Shown in pieces: positions 16,924-25,074 of a stretch of DNA of 64,000 nucleotides (the stretch's first letter is position 1; the number at the start of each line of letters is the position of its first letter). This stretch comes from UBA3792 sp964426415. GTDB lineage: Bacteria > Bacillota > Clostridia > Christensenellales > CAG-138. The notes under the pieces were generated by a model, which was not told where the DNA came from, ran no database searches, and worked only from the letters and a program-made list of their open reading frames with translations. The stretch spans positions 1 to 64,000 of the forward strand of contig CAYRQM010000005.1 of NCBI GenBank assembly GCA_964426415.1, in the 5' to 3' direction. The translations under genes were made by a program, and so were the position numbers.

Positions 16924-16953
16924 AAAAAAGCCCCTTCCCAATTTGGGAGGAGC
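16924..16953 (-). terminator. Riboswitch-linked intrinsic terminator
   Basis: Between the B12 aptamer and btuF a GC-rich stem (16930-16953; arms GCTCC-T-CCC and GGG-A-AGGGGC on the minus strand) is followed by six T (16924-16929). It is the likely expression platform: cobalamin-bound aptamer allows this terminator to form and stops transcription. Confidence 0.8.
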
Positions 16954-17012
16954 AACCAAAGCGCGCGATGGATTGGATCGCAAAACGCAGCCCCACCCCG
17001 GGAGCATTTCAT

Positions 17013-17190
17013 GTGCAGACAGGTCTCCCGACTTAGCATCCCCCTACTTGGACGCCTTCCCGCCCTTCGGCAGTGGCTTACTTGTCCGTTCGTCCGCATC
17101 ACGGTTACCGGGATAGTTCGGAATTTGCATCCGATTCCCTCACAGGCGTTCGCCTGCGGCGCATCTCTGCGCAAAAGCACACGCTATTCA
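17013..17190 (-). promoter_or_regulatory. Cobalamin riboswitch aptamer
   Basis: The minus strand holds the conserved elements of an adenosylcobalamin-type aptamer in order. They are GGATGCAAATTCCG near 17130, GCCACTG at 17077-17071, GGGAAGG just after it, and the B12 box AAGTCGGGAGACCTG with CTGCAC at 17034-17013. It lies between a sigma-A promoter (17202-17230) and an intrinsic terminator (16924-16953) and controls btuFCD. The rest of the gene-free stretch 16877-17320 holds that promoter, that terminator and the terminator of the next operon. Confidence 0.95.
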
Positions 17191-17201
17191 TCTGTACTGT
17201 C

Positions 17202-17230
17202 AGTATAAATCAAATCGGAAACGGTGTCAA
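17202..17230 (-). promoter_or_regulatory. Sigma-A promoter of the riboswitch-btuFCD operon
   Basis: On the minus strand a consensus TTGACA (17230-17225), a 17-bp spacer and TATACT (17207-17202). Transcription would begin just before the aptamer. Confidence 0.85.
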
Positions 17231-17288
17231 TCATCGCCGCAAATTCTCGAAACGGTTTACCAAATCCCAATCGATTTGGGATAAAGCA

Positions 17289-17309
17289 AGGGCGGGTCTT
17301 GCCCGCCCT
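17289..17309 (-). terminator. Terminator of the second ABC exporter operon
   Basis: AGGGCGGG (17289-17296) with CCCGCCCT (17302-17309), loop of five. The downstream T tract on the minus strand is poor (TGCTTTA). A palindrome, ATCCCAA with TTGGGAT, follows at 17266-17284. Confidence 0.65.
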
Positions 17310-17320
17310 CACTGTCGTAT

Positions 17321-19126
17321 TCAGTTGAGCAGCGCGTGTTGGCTGTTGTAGATTTCGGCATAGAAGCCGTTTCTGTCCAGCAACTCTTGGTGCGCGCCCT
17401 GTTCGACGATCTGCCCGTTGTTGACCACCAGAATCTCGTCGGCGTCCACGATGGTGGACAGGCGGTGCGCGATGACGAAGCTGGTGCGCGTTTTCATCAG
17501 ATCGTCCATCGTGCGCTGAATGAGAATCTCGGTGCGGGTATCCACGTTGCTGGTCGCCTCGTCCAAGATGAGGATGGGACGGTTGGCAAGGTATGCCCGC
17601 GCAATGGTCAGCAGCTGCTTTTGTCCGCCGCTGATGTTGGTGGTTTCCTCGTTGATGACGGTTTGATAGCCGTCGGGCAGCGAGCGAATAAAGCGATCGA
17701 TGTGGGCGCGGCGCGCCGCGTCGTAGACTTCCTCGGCGGTGGCGTTTTGGTTGCCGTAGGCGATGTTGTCGTAGATCGTGCCCGAAAACAGCCAAGTGTC
17801 CTGCAGCACCATGGAGAACACGGAGCGCAAGTCTGCCCGCGACATGTTGGCGATGTCCTTGCCATCCACCGTGATTCTGCCGCTTTGGATGTCGTAGAAG
17901 CGCATCAGAAGGTTGACGATGGTGGTTTTTCCGCCGCCCGTCGGCCCCACGATGGCGACCTTCTCCCCCGCGTGGGCGACCAAATTGAGGTCGCGGATCA
18001 GCGGTTCGTTGGGATCGTAGGAGAAGCAGACATGCTCGAACGTCACATTGCCTTCGCCCTTGGGCGCAGACTCCGTGGTGGTTTCCTGCATTTCGGGTTC
18101 GTCCATCATCTTGTACACGCGGTTTGCCGACGCGACGGTATTTTGTATCATGGACATGCCCTGCGCGATGCTTTCCAGCGGCCCCGCGAACATGCGGGCG
18201 TACAGGATGAACGCGACGATGGTGCCCACGCTCATGCCATACAAGCCCTTTGCCACGAACAACCCGCCCAAGATGCAGATGACGATGTAGGCGATGTTGT
18301 TGGACAGCGCCACGATGGGCTGGACGATGCCGGAAAGGAACACGCCGCGTTCCAGCTTCTCCGCCTGTTGTTTGCAAAGCGTCTCCTGCTCGCCGCATTG
18401 CCGTTCCTCCAGATGGAACGCCTTAACGGTATCGAAGCCCGAGAAGGATTCCTCGGTCAGCGCGTACAGCTCGCCGTTGACCTTGCGCGCTTCGCCGAAG
18501 TACTTTTCGCTCTTGCCCGCAATGACCGCCGACAGAATCAGCGAAAGCGGCACGAAGACGACCACGGCGGTGGCAAGGATGGGATTGAGCAGGTAAATCA
18601 ACACGGTGATGCCGATGAGCTTGATGCACCCCTCGATGAGAATGTTGAGGAAGTTGTGCACGGTGTTGCCCAGCACGGAAACGTCGTCCGTCATGTTGGA
18701 GATGATTTCGCCGTTGGGCGTCGCGTCGACGAATCGAACGGGCACGCGGCGAATCTTGTCGCTCATGCGGATGCGCAGCGCGCAGGTGTAGTGGCGGGAA
18801 ACGACGTTGTTCATGATGAGCATCGTGCCCATGCTTGCAAGGCACGAGCCGCCGTATACCACCGCCAGCCAAATGCTGCCCTGTGCGAACGCGGCGCCGT
18901 CAAATATGGCGTTACCCGCGCCCGCAGTGTTCGTTTCCCAAAAGACGTAGATTTCGTTGCACAGGTTGGACAGCAGATCGGGCGCAATCAGCGACAGCAC
19001 AACGGAGGCAAGGCTTACAAATGCGGACAGCACAAGCCAGCCCGCGATGGGTTTCGTATCGCCGAGCAAGCGCTTGATGACGCGCCAGCCGCCCGTTTTT
19101 TTATCGGTTTGATTCGTGTGCTTCAC
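17321..19126 (-). CDS. ABC exporter subunit with canonical ATP site (second pair)
   Basis: A 601-residue half-transporter. The membrane domain with six helices covers about residues 25-330. The ATPase has Walker A GPTGGGKTT near residue 394, signature ISGGQKQ and Walker B ILILDEATSNVDTR with the catalytic glutamate. It overlaps the upstream partner gene (19101-20849) by 26 bp. It resembles the 608-residue subunit at 7778 in organisation and motifs, so the window has two paralogous heterodimeric exporters. The N-terminal MKHTNQTDKKTGGWRVIKRL is basic and cytoplasmic. The substrate is unknown. Confidence 0.92.
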   Translation of the reverse strand: MKHTNQTDKKTGGWRVIKRLLGDTKPIAGWLVLSAFVSLASVVLSLIAPDLLSNLCNEIYVFWETNTAGAGNAIFDGAAFAQGSIWLAVVYGGSCLASMGTMLIMNNVVSRHYTCALRIRMSDKIRRVPVRFVDATPNGEIISNMTDDVSVLGNTVHNFLNILIEGCIKLIGITVLIYLLNPILATAVVVFVPLSLILSAVIAGKSEKYFGEARKVNGELYALTEESFSGFDTVKAFHLEERQCGEQETLCKQQAEKLERGVFLSGIVQPIVALSNNIAYIVICILGGLFVAKGLYGMSVGTIVAFILYARMFAGPLESIAQGMSMIQNTVASANRVYKMMDEPEMQETTTESAPKGEGNVTFEHVCFSYDPNEPLIRDLNLVAHAGEKVAIVGPTGGGKTTIVNLLMRFYDIQSGRITVDGKDIANMSRADLRSVFSMVLQDTWLFSGTIYDNIAYGNQNATAEEVYDAARRAHIDRFIRSLPDGYQTVINEETTNISGGQKQLLTIARAYLANRPILILDEATSNVDTRTEILIQRTMDDLMKTRTSFVIAHRLSTIVDADEILVVNNGQIVEQGAHQELLDRNGFYAEIYNSQHALLN

Positions 19127-20849
19127 GATTGCCTCCCAACTGCGAGTTGACGATCTCGCGGTAGACCTTGCAGCTCTCCATCAGCGCGTCATGGGCGCCG
19201 CTGCCCACGATGCGGCCCTGTTCCAAAACATAGATGCGGTCGCAGCGCATGGCGGTGGCGGCCCGCTGGGTGATGATGAGCTGGGTTTTGCCCTTCAGAT
19301 GTTGATTCAGCCCTCTGCGCAGCTTGCTTTCGGTGAGGTAGTCCAGTGCCGAAAAGCTGTCGTCAAAGATGTAAACCTGTGCCGGCTTGAGGATGGTGCG
19401 GGCGATGTTGATGCGCTGCTTCTGCCCGCCGCTGAGGTTGGCGCCCGCCTGCGAGAGCTTGTAATCCAGCCCTTCGGGGTGGGATTCCACATAGCTTTCC
19501 ATTTGGCTCAAGCGTACCGCCTCTTGGATGCGCGCTTCGGATGCGTCCTTGTCGCCCATGCGCACGTTGTCGCGGATCGTGCCCGCAAACACCATGCTCT
19601 TTTGGAGCGCCACGGAAAGGTTGTTGCGCACCGTGGTGCGGCCAAGCGCCGCATACGGCTTGCCCGACAGGGAAATCGACCCTTGGGTGGGCGCGTAGAA
19701 GCACAGCAGCAGCTTGAGCAGCGTGCTCTTGCCGCTGCCCGTACCGCCAATGACGGCGACGGATTCGCCCGCCGCAATCTGCATGTCGATGTCGGTGAGC
19801 GTTTCCAATTCGCTGTCGGGGTAGGCGAAGCTGACGTGATCGAACGTGATGCTGCCCTCCGTCACCGTCTCCATGGCAGGCTGTTCGGCAATGCCTTTGA
19901 GGTTGAGCACCTCTGCCACACGGTTGATGCACACCTTGAGATGCGGCATCAGGATGAACGTCCACGACAGCACCAAAAGCCCGTTGAGAATCAGCGCCAC
20001 ATATTGCACGGTGGCGATGATGCGGCCCGCTGTCAGCCCGTTTGCCACAAGCGTCGGATTTTGGATGCGGATTGCGCCGATGCAAAGCATGACGATGGTG
20101 GCAAGATTGAGCAGCAGCATGCAGACGGGCGTCAACAGGTTGGCGCGCACGTTTGCCTTGATGATGTTTTCCGCCATGCGGTTGGTGGCGGTTTCGATGC
20201 GGCCGTGCTCAAACGCTTCTTTGTCGAACGCACGAATGACCCGCAATCCCGAAAGCCGTTCCCGCATCAGACGGTTCTGCTCGTCGATGTACTTGTCAGA
20301 ATTCTCCCACAGCACGCCCACCTTGCGGGCAACGAGCCATGTGAGAAGCAGCACCAGCGGCGCGGAAAGCAGGAACACCAGCGCCAGCACCCAATCGCTC
20401 AAAAAGGCAAAGACGCACCCGCCGAAAAACAGCACGGGAACGGTCATCACCGCGTACACCACCATGCTTGCCGAATCGCCCAGCATCATGACGTCGTGGG
20501 TGGAACGAGTGAGCAGGCTGGAGGTGCCGACCTTGGAAAATTCCTCAAACGACAGCGTGGTCGTCTTGCGGAAGATGGCGCGGCGCAGATCGGCGGTGAA
20601 ATTGGAGCTGACGTCCGCATTGACGCGGGTGGTCAAAACGGCGCACGCCGTGGAGAGCAGCGCAAGCCCCAGCATCCATGCGCCCGTCGTCCAGATGAGG
20701 GTCATGTCTGCGTTCGGGATGCCCTCGTCCACGATACGGCTCATCAGATACGGCAAAAAGACGCTCGTCAACGTGGAGATAAAATAGAGAAGCGCCGTAA
20801 TGAGCAGCTTGGTTCGATATGGTTTTAAGTAAGGAAGTAATGATTTCAT
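19101..20849 (-). CDS. ABC exporter subunit with degenerate ATP site (second pair)
   Basis: A 582-residue half-transporter. It starts MKSLLPYLKPYRTKLL, has six membrane helices, Walker A GGTGSGKST near residue 367, signature LSGGQKQ and Walker B VYIFDDSFSALD. As in the 586-residue protein of the first pair, aspartate replaces the catalytic glutamate. The start at 20849 is uncertain: there is no clear ribosome binding site. A promoter (TTGCCG-17-TATCAT, extended -10) ends only about seven bases upstream, so the mRNA may be leaderless. In-frame starts at 20858 (ATG) and 20885 (TTG) lie inside that promoter. Confidence 0.9.
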   Translation of the reverse strand: MKSLLPYLKPYRTKLLITALLYFISTLTSVFLPYLMSRIVDEGIPNADMTLIWTTGAWMLGLALLSTACAVLTTRVNADVSSNFTADLRRAIFRKTTTLSFEEFSKVGTSSLLTRSTHDVMMLGDSASMVVYAVMTVPVLFFGGCVFAFLSDWVLALVFLLSAPLVLLLTWLVARKVGVLWENSDKYIDEQNRLMRERLSGLRVIRAFDKEAFEHGRIETATNRMAENIIKANVRANLLTPVCMLLLNLATIVMLCIGAIRIQNPTLVANGLTAGRIIATVQYVALILNGLLVLSWTFILMPHLKVCINRVAEVLNLKGIAEQPAMETVTEGSITFDHVSFAYPDSELETLTDIDMQIAAGESVAVIGGTGSGKSTLLKLLLCFYAPTQGSISLSGKPYAALGRTTVRNNLSVALQKSMVFAGTIRDNVRMGDKDASEARIQEAVRLSQMESYVESHPEGLDYKLSQAGANLSGGQKQRINIARTILKPAQVYIFDDSFSALDYLTESKLRRGLNQHLKGKTQLIITQRAATAMRCDRIYVLEQGRIVGSGAHDALMESCKVYREIVNSQLGGNREAHESNR

Positions 20850-20856
20850 AGATAGC

Positions 20857-20885
20857 ATGATAACAGAATGCTTCCCGCTCGGCAA
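20857..20885 (-). promoter_or_regulatory. Promoter of the second ABC exporter operon
   Basis: Minus strand TTGCCG (20885-20880), 17-bp spacer ending in TGT, TATCAT (20862-20857). The predicted start point falls on or next to the ATG at 20849. Confidence 0.55.
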
Positions 20886-20971
20886 GCAACTGCAGGTTGA
20901 GTCAGTAAAGAAAGTTCTTTACCAACGGTTGAATTTGTGCGATACGATGGCGAGGCGGCGTGAGGCAAGCG

Positions 20972-21487
20972 TCATTTCAGAAACACCGCGCTGTACCAGT
21001 TTTGTTCGTCCGTTTCGGGATCGAACAGCGCGGACAGCGGGAGTCCGAGACGATGCACCGTTTCAAAGACGTCGATGCCCACGGAATGGAACGCGGGACG
21101 CGCTTGTCTTTGGAAGCGGCACGGTTCACCGGAGACGGCGGCACAGGTGGCGCACAAGGCGCAGTCGGACAAGGAAAACGCGAAGTACAGCCCATCGTGG
21201 AATGCACGGCGTTCGATCTCGAAGGAGATGCGCTGGGACAGCGCCTTGTCGTGGGTGTGAATGACGACGCCCTGTTCATACCGTGAAAACATCTCGCGGT
21301 ATTCCGCCATGGAGGGAGAGCCGACGCGGCTGGGACAGGTGTGATTCTTGCCCCAATCGGTGCATCCGTACATACATTTGAGCAGCGTGCGGCTGTCGAA
21401 ACAGATGTCGGAAATGGAGAACGGAACGGCGTCCGCCGCGCCCATCTCCCTTGCCAGCGTACAGTAGCGATCGGATAGGATTTGCAT
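20972..21487 (-). CDS. DUF2284 predicted metal-binding protein
   Basis: A 171-residue protein of the DUF2284 family, small cysteine-rich proteins predicted to bind a metal or iron-sulfur centre. The cysteines cluster as CMYGCTDWGKNHTCPSR (about residues 39-55), and as CALCATC near residue 109, close to the SGEPCRF motif. The start at 21487 is chosen because GGAGGACG precedes that ATG, while an upstream in-frame start lacks one. It has its own promoter. The biochemical role of the family is not established. Confidence 0.8.
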   Translation of the reverse strand: MQILSDRYCTLAREMGAADAVPFSISDICFDSRTLLKCMYGCTDWGKNHTCPSRVGSPSMAEYREMFSRYEQGVVIHTHDKALSQRISFEIERRAFHDGLYFAFSLSDCALCATCAAVSGEPCRFQRQARPAFHSVGIDVFETVHRLGLPLSALFDPETDEQNWYSAVFLK

Positions 21488-21519
21488 GCGACGTCCTCCG
21501 TTTCTTCTCAAGTTCCCTT

Positions 21520-21548
21520 ATTATACGCGTCGAAGGCGCCGCCGTCAA
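21520..21548 (-). promoter_or_regulatory. Sigma-A promoter of the DUF2284 gene
   Basis: Minus strand TTGACG (21548-21543), 17-bp spacer, TATAAT (21525-21520). Confidence 0.8.
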
Positions 21549-21714
21549 GATTTTTCGCCGTCGAACGCCCGATACGCCTGTTTTTGTCACATCCAAATGC
21601 ATCAAAAACGCGATTTCGTCCCATAGTAAAGGGGAAATGCGAAGTGTTGGCGCAGTTTTGCCGCGTGAATTGTGAAAAATCAGCGAAATCGACGACATTT
21701 CTTGCAATTTGTGA

Positions 21715-21744
21715 TTGACGAAATGCAAGGTAGCATGGTACTAT
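21715..21744 (+). promoter_or_regulatory. Promoter of the HTH regulator gene
   Basis: TTGACG (21715-21720), 18-bp spacer, TACTAT (21739-21744), followed by the AGGTGAG ribosome binding site. Confidence 0.6.
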
Positions 21745-21762
21745 ATTGCGGAGGTGAGACAA

Positions 21763-22140
21763 ATGGAAGAATTAACAAAACTGATCAAAACGGAAATTAA
21801 AAAGCAATTCCGCAGCGTGCGCCAGTTCTCGATGTACATTGGCGTTCCCCAATCCACAATCGTGACCGCTCTGCAAAAGGGCATTGGTGGCACCTCGTTT
21901 GAGACCATCATGAACATCTGCAAAGTGTTGGACATCAAGCCCGTGATCGGCGATACTATCGTGTATCTCGACCACGACAAGCGCGAGCTGCTCGACCGCT
22001 TTGCACGTTTGGACAGCGCAGGCAAGTGCGCCGTTCGTGCCGTCACAGGTTTGGAACTGATGCGTGTTTCCCAGCCGGAAGCCTACGCGGATCTGTCCAA
22101 AAAGCTGGTTGACGCCGAGCAGGGCGACATCATCGACTGA
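21763..22140 (+). CDS. XRE-like helix-turn-helix protein
   Basis: A 125-residue DNA-binding protein. Residues about 16-60 form a helix-turn-helix: FRSVRQFSMYIGVPQSTIV, then the turn and TSFETIMNICKVLDIKPVIG. The C-terminal half is helical (DHDKRELLDRFARLDSAGK) and could dimerise. GGAGGTGAG precedes the ATG at 21763; an upstream frame extension lacks such a site. The gene is monocistronic, with a strong terminator, and lies between a DUF2284 gene and an ECF sigma operon. Its targets are unknown. Confidence 0.85.
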   Translation: MEELTKLIKTEIKKQFRSVRQFSMYIGVPQSTIVTALQKGIGGTSFETIMNICKVLDIKPVIGDTIVYLDHDKRELLDRFARLDSAGKCAVRAVTGLELMRVSQPEAYADLSKKLVDAEQGDIID

Positions 22141-22143
22141 ACG

Positions 22144-22222
22144 CTTTCGAAGCTCGCATCTTCGAAAGGCGCAAAATCAAACGATACGGTGTAACGAATT
22201 TCGTTGCACCGTTTCTTTTTTT
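22144..22222 (+). terminator. Two hairpins, the second an intrinsic terminator
   Basis: CTTTCGAAG (22144-22152) pairs with CTTCGAAAG (22160-22168). Then CGGTGTAACGA (22187-22197) pairs with TCGTTGCACCG (22201-22211) and is followed by TTTCTTTTTTT. The second structure is the terminator of the HTH gene. Confidence 0.9.
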
Positions 22223-22245
22223 GCCTTCATTTTGGCAATCCGCGA

Positions 22246-22274
22246 TTGTCACGGGGCGCAAGAGATGATAGAAT
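22246..22274 (+). promoter_or_regulatory. Sigma-A promoter of the ECF sigma operon
   Basis: TTGTCA (22246-22251), 17-bp spacer, TAGAAT (22269-22274). Confidence 0.6.
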
Positions 22275-22304
22275 CAAAGAATCAAGTGGGTTTCGAAAAA
22301 TGAT

Positions 22305-22330
22305 TGAAACCTTTTTGCACTTTTCTCGAC
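22305..22330 (+). promoter_or_regulatory. ECF-type autoregulatory promoter candidate
   Basis: TGAAAC (22305-22310), 16-bp spacer, CGAC (22327-22330). This matches the general TGAAAC-N16-CGTC/CGTA pattern of Bacillus ECF sigma factors. The start point would fall near 22337, placing GAGGG (22340-22344) in a short leader ahead of the GTG at 22353. Confidence 0.55.
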
Positions 22331-22352
22331 TTATTGCATGAGGGACAAAAAC

Positions 22353-22916
22353 GTGGAGTGGAATTTGGACGACCGACAAATTGTGGAGCTATACTGGGCG
22401 CGGGCGGATACGGCGATTGCCGCAACGAACCGCAAGTATGGGACGATGCTGAAAAGCATTTCCTATTCTTTGGTATCGTCCCACGAGGACGCGGAAGAAT
22501 GTGTCAACGACACCTATCTTGCTGCATGGAATCGCATGCCGACGGATCGGCCGACGTATCTGGGTGCGTTCCTTGCCAAGATTGTGCGCAGGCTTTCCAT
22601 CGATCGGTTTCGCGCCGCCCATCGTCAAAAGCGTGGGATGCATCCGATCGTTGAAGAGCTGACCGACTGCATTCCCTCGCGTGAAAATGTCGAAGCAGCC
22701 TATGAAAACGGGCTGCTGACCGAAGCGATCAATCGCTTTTTGTACAGTCTGGACGATGAGAAGCGCGCCATCTTTACGCGCCGCTACTTCTACTCTCACC
22801 CCCTCTCCCGCATCGCCGCAGATTTGAACATGAGCGAAGGCAAGGTCAAAAGCGTCCTATTCCGTCTGCGCATCGCCCTCAAAGAACGGCTGGAAACGGA
22901 GGATTTGCTGCAATGA
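22353..22916 (+). CDS. ECF-type RNA polymerase sigma factor
   Basis: A sigma-70 family factor of the small ECF type (187 residues from this start). Region 2 contains EDAEECVNDTYLAAWNRMP and the core-binding/-10 recognition helix ending FLAKIVRRLSIDRFRAAH. Region 4 holds the -35 recognition HTH, LSRIAADLNMSEGKVKSVLFRLR. GTG at 22353 is chosen because GAGGG lies eight bases upstream; an ATG at 22338 has no ribosome binding site and would coincide with the ECF-promoter start point. It overlaps the downstream membrane-protein gene by 4 bp. The operon looks like a sigma / anti-sigma / surface-lipoprotein module. Confidence 0.9.
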   Translation: MEWNLDDRQIVELYWARADTAIAATNRKYGTMLKSISYSLVSSHEDAEECVNDTYLAAWNRMPTDRPTYLGAFLAKIVRRLSIDRFRAAHRQKRGMHPIVEELTDCIPSRENVEAAYENGLLTEAINRFLYSLDDEKRAIFTRRYFYSHPLSRIAADLNMSEGKVKSVLFRLRIALKERLETEDLLQ

Positions 22917-23536
22917 ACGACAAGAACGCACGCGCCGAAGCCCTATTCGACGCACTTGGCGACATCGACGATCAGATCCTCGTTTCCGCCTACGCCTATC
23001 GCCCCGCCCGCACAAAGCGTCGGGTTGTTCCCGCCCTCTTGGCTGCCTGCTTTGGCGGCTTGCTGACGCTGACGCTGCTGCTCGTTGCATCGGTACAGCT
23101 TTTCAACCGTTCATCGTCAAAGGATGCGGCGCAGCAAGCGGAAGGCGCTCCCGCCGACCCGCTGATGACGGTGCTGGAGGACGCGGCAAACGACGCCGCC
23201 GTCCAAACCGTTGCATCCGCCGACGCCATCGACCTGTTCGACGGCGAAGCCAAGCTGATTTGGCAGTCGTCCGACGGCGCGTACCATGTGCTGCCCCTCA
23301 GCGCGGCTTCGTGCGCTTCCTTGGAACGGCAGATGGGCAGCGGCGACAGCCTTCCGTCCGACGACGACGCAGTCTGCTCCGTTTGGCTGGCAAACGGCGA
23401 CGGCACCACCGTCTCCCCGTATCTGAACCGTTCCGACGGCAACGTGGGCTACGGCGCGCTCTTGGAGTACGCGCCCGAAATCGTGCCGTCCGACGCGTTC
23501 GCTTCTCATGTACAGGAAATTCTCTCTTCCACTTGA
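22913..23536 (+). CDS. Putative membrane-bound anti-sigma factor
   Basis: A 207-residue single-pass membrane protein. About 37 cytoplasmic residues are followed by one transmembrane helix (about 41-62, ALLAACFGGLLTLTLLLVA) and an extracellular region of about 145 residues rich in Ala, Asp and Ser. It overlaps the ECF sigma gene by 4 bp, and this position and topology are those of an anti-sigma factor. No zinc-binding ZAS motif is visible, so the assignment rests on context. The external part could be the sensor that triggers release of the sigma factor. Confidence 0.75.
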   Translation: MNDKNARAEALFDALGDIDDQILVSAYAYRPARTKRRVVPALLAACFGGLLTLTLLLVASVQLFNRSSSKDAAQQAEGAPADPLMTVLEDAANDAAVQTVASADAIDLFDGEAKLIWQSSDGAYHVLPLSAASCASLERQMGSGDSLPSDDDAVCSVWLANGDGTTVSPYLNRSDGNVGYGALLEYAPEIVPSDAFASHVQEILSST

Positions 23537-23547
23537 AAGGAGCCGTT

Positions 23548-25074
23548 ATGAAAAAATTATTCGCCCTTTGCTTGGCGCTTTGCCTTGCCCTGTCTGTGTT
23601 TGCCTGCGCCGCACGCGAGCCGCAGCAGGACGCCAATTCCTATCAAACCAATGCGCCCATGCCCGCACCCGATGCGGCTGCGCCCAATTACGACTTCACC
23701 GAGGAGCCGGCATCCGATTGGCCCGAAGCCGCCGCCCCGTCGGAAAACGCGTTCATTTCCACACGGGAGCAGGCAATCTCCACCTTCTCCGCAGATGTGG
23801 ATACGGCGTCGTACACCTATTGGCGCAAGCTGGTCAACCAAGGCTATTCCTTGAAGTCGCTAATTGCCACGGCGGGCAGCGCGATTCGCACCGAAGAATT
23901 TGTCAACTATTTCGATTATGACTATGTGCAGCCCAATGCGGGCGAACTGTTTGGCGTGCATGTGGAGATGGCGCAATGCCCTTGGAACGAAAGCGCCGTG
24001 CTGATGGTGCTGGGGCTGCAAACCGAAGCCATACAGCCCACGACGGGCAACAATTTGGTCTTCCTCATCGACGTGTCCGGCTCTATGGCTGCCGCCGACA
24101 AGCTGGTGCTTTTGAAGGAGTCGTTCTCGTATCTGACCGAACAGCTGACCGAAAACGACGTCATTTCCATTGTGACGTATTCGGGCAGAGAGGCGGTCGA
24201 GCTGGACGGCTGTGCGGGCAGCGACACGGAGCAGATTTTGCGCTGCATCAACCGCCTGAGCGCCAACGGTTCGACCAACGGGCAGGCGGGGCTTTCCATG
24301 GCGTATCAAATTGCCGAAAAGCACTTCATCCAAGGCGGCAACAACCGCATCATCCTGGCGTCGGACGGCGACTTGAATGTGGGCATCACCTCGGACGCGG
24401 CGCTTGAGCAGTATGTTTCCGAGATGCGCGGCGAAGGCGTGTACCTTTCGGTGCTGGGCTTTGGCACGGGCAATTACCGCGACAGCAAGATGGAAACCAT
24501 CGCGGACAACGGCAACGGCGTATACTACTACATCGACAGCATCCGCGAAGCGCAAAAGGTGTTTGGCAAAGACCTGTTGGCGACGCTGTACACCGTGGCG
24601 GAGGACGTCAAGCTGCAGTTGACTTTTGACCCCGAACAGGTGGCAGAATACCGTCTGATCGGGTACGAAAATCGGCTGCTTGCCACCGAGGACTTCTTGG
24701 ATGACACCAAGGACGCGGGCGAAGTGGGCGCAGGCCACACCGTGACCGTCTGCTATGAGCTGCAGCTCACCCCCGACGCGCTGCTGTCCGAAGCGGACTG
24801 GATGACGCTTGCCATCCGCTACAAGCAGCCCGGCGAAACCATGAGCTTGGAGAACGATTACACCATCGGCGGCGCATCGTATACCCGTGAACCCGACCGC
24901 GATTTCGCCTTCGTCTCCGCATTGATCGAGCTGTCCATGCTGCTGCGGGAAAGCGCGTATGGCGAAAAGCTGACCATGGAGGACGTTTGGGCGCAGCTCG
25001 CACCGTTCGATTACAGCGACGATGTGTACAAAGCCGAATTCCTCTCCCTGCTGGATCAGCTGACGCGGGCGTAG
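23548..25074 (+). CDS. vWA-domain lipoprotein, YfbK type
   Basis: A 508-residue lipoprotein (lipobox VFAC, Cys20). After a linker to about residue 70 comes the N-terminal domain that accompanies this vWA family (ISTFSADVDTASYTYWRKLV). A von Willebrand A domain follows with an intact MIDAS motif DVSGSM at about 175-180 and LASDGDLNVG near residue 270. The C-terminal part has a DUF3520-type domain (AEDVKLQLTFDPEQVAEYRL to GHTVTVCYEL). It probably binds a divalent metal and a protein partner at the cell surface. AAGGAG precedes the ATG 11 bp after the anti-sigma stop. As the third gene of the operon it may be the effector of the sigma factor. Confidence 0.9.
   Translation: MKKLFALCLALCLALSVFACAAREPQQDANSYQTNAPMPAPDAAAPNYDFTEEPASDWPEAAAPSENAFISTREQAISTFSADVDTASYTYWRKLVNQGYSLKSLIATAGSAIRTEEFVNYFDYDYVQPNAGELFGVHVEMAQCPWNESAVLMVLGLQTEAIQPTTGNNLVFLIDVSGSMAAADKLVLLKESFSYLTEQLTENDVISIVTYSGREAVELDGCAGSDTEQILRCINRLSANGSTNGQAGLSMAYQIAEKHFIQGGNNRIILASDGDLNVGITSDAALEQYVSEMRGEGVYLSVLGFGTGNYRDSKMETIADNGNGVYYYIDSIREAQKVFGKDLLATLYTVAEDVKLQLTFDPEQVAEYRLIGYENRLLATEDFLDDTKDAGEVGAGHTVTVCYELQLTPDALLSEADWMTLAIRYKQPGETMSLENDYTIGGASYTREPDRDFAFVSALIELSMLLRESAYGEKLTMEDVWAQLAPFDYSDDVYKAEFLSLLDQLTRA

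Noticed and set aside
22338..22352. ATG at 22338 as start of the ECF sigma factor
   Set aside because: No ribosome binding site, and it falls on the predicted ECF-promoter start point; the GTG at 22353 has GAGGG at good distance. The longer form cannot be fully excluded.
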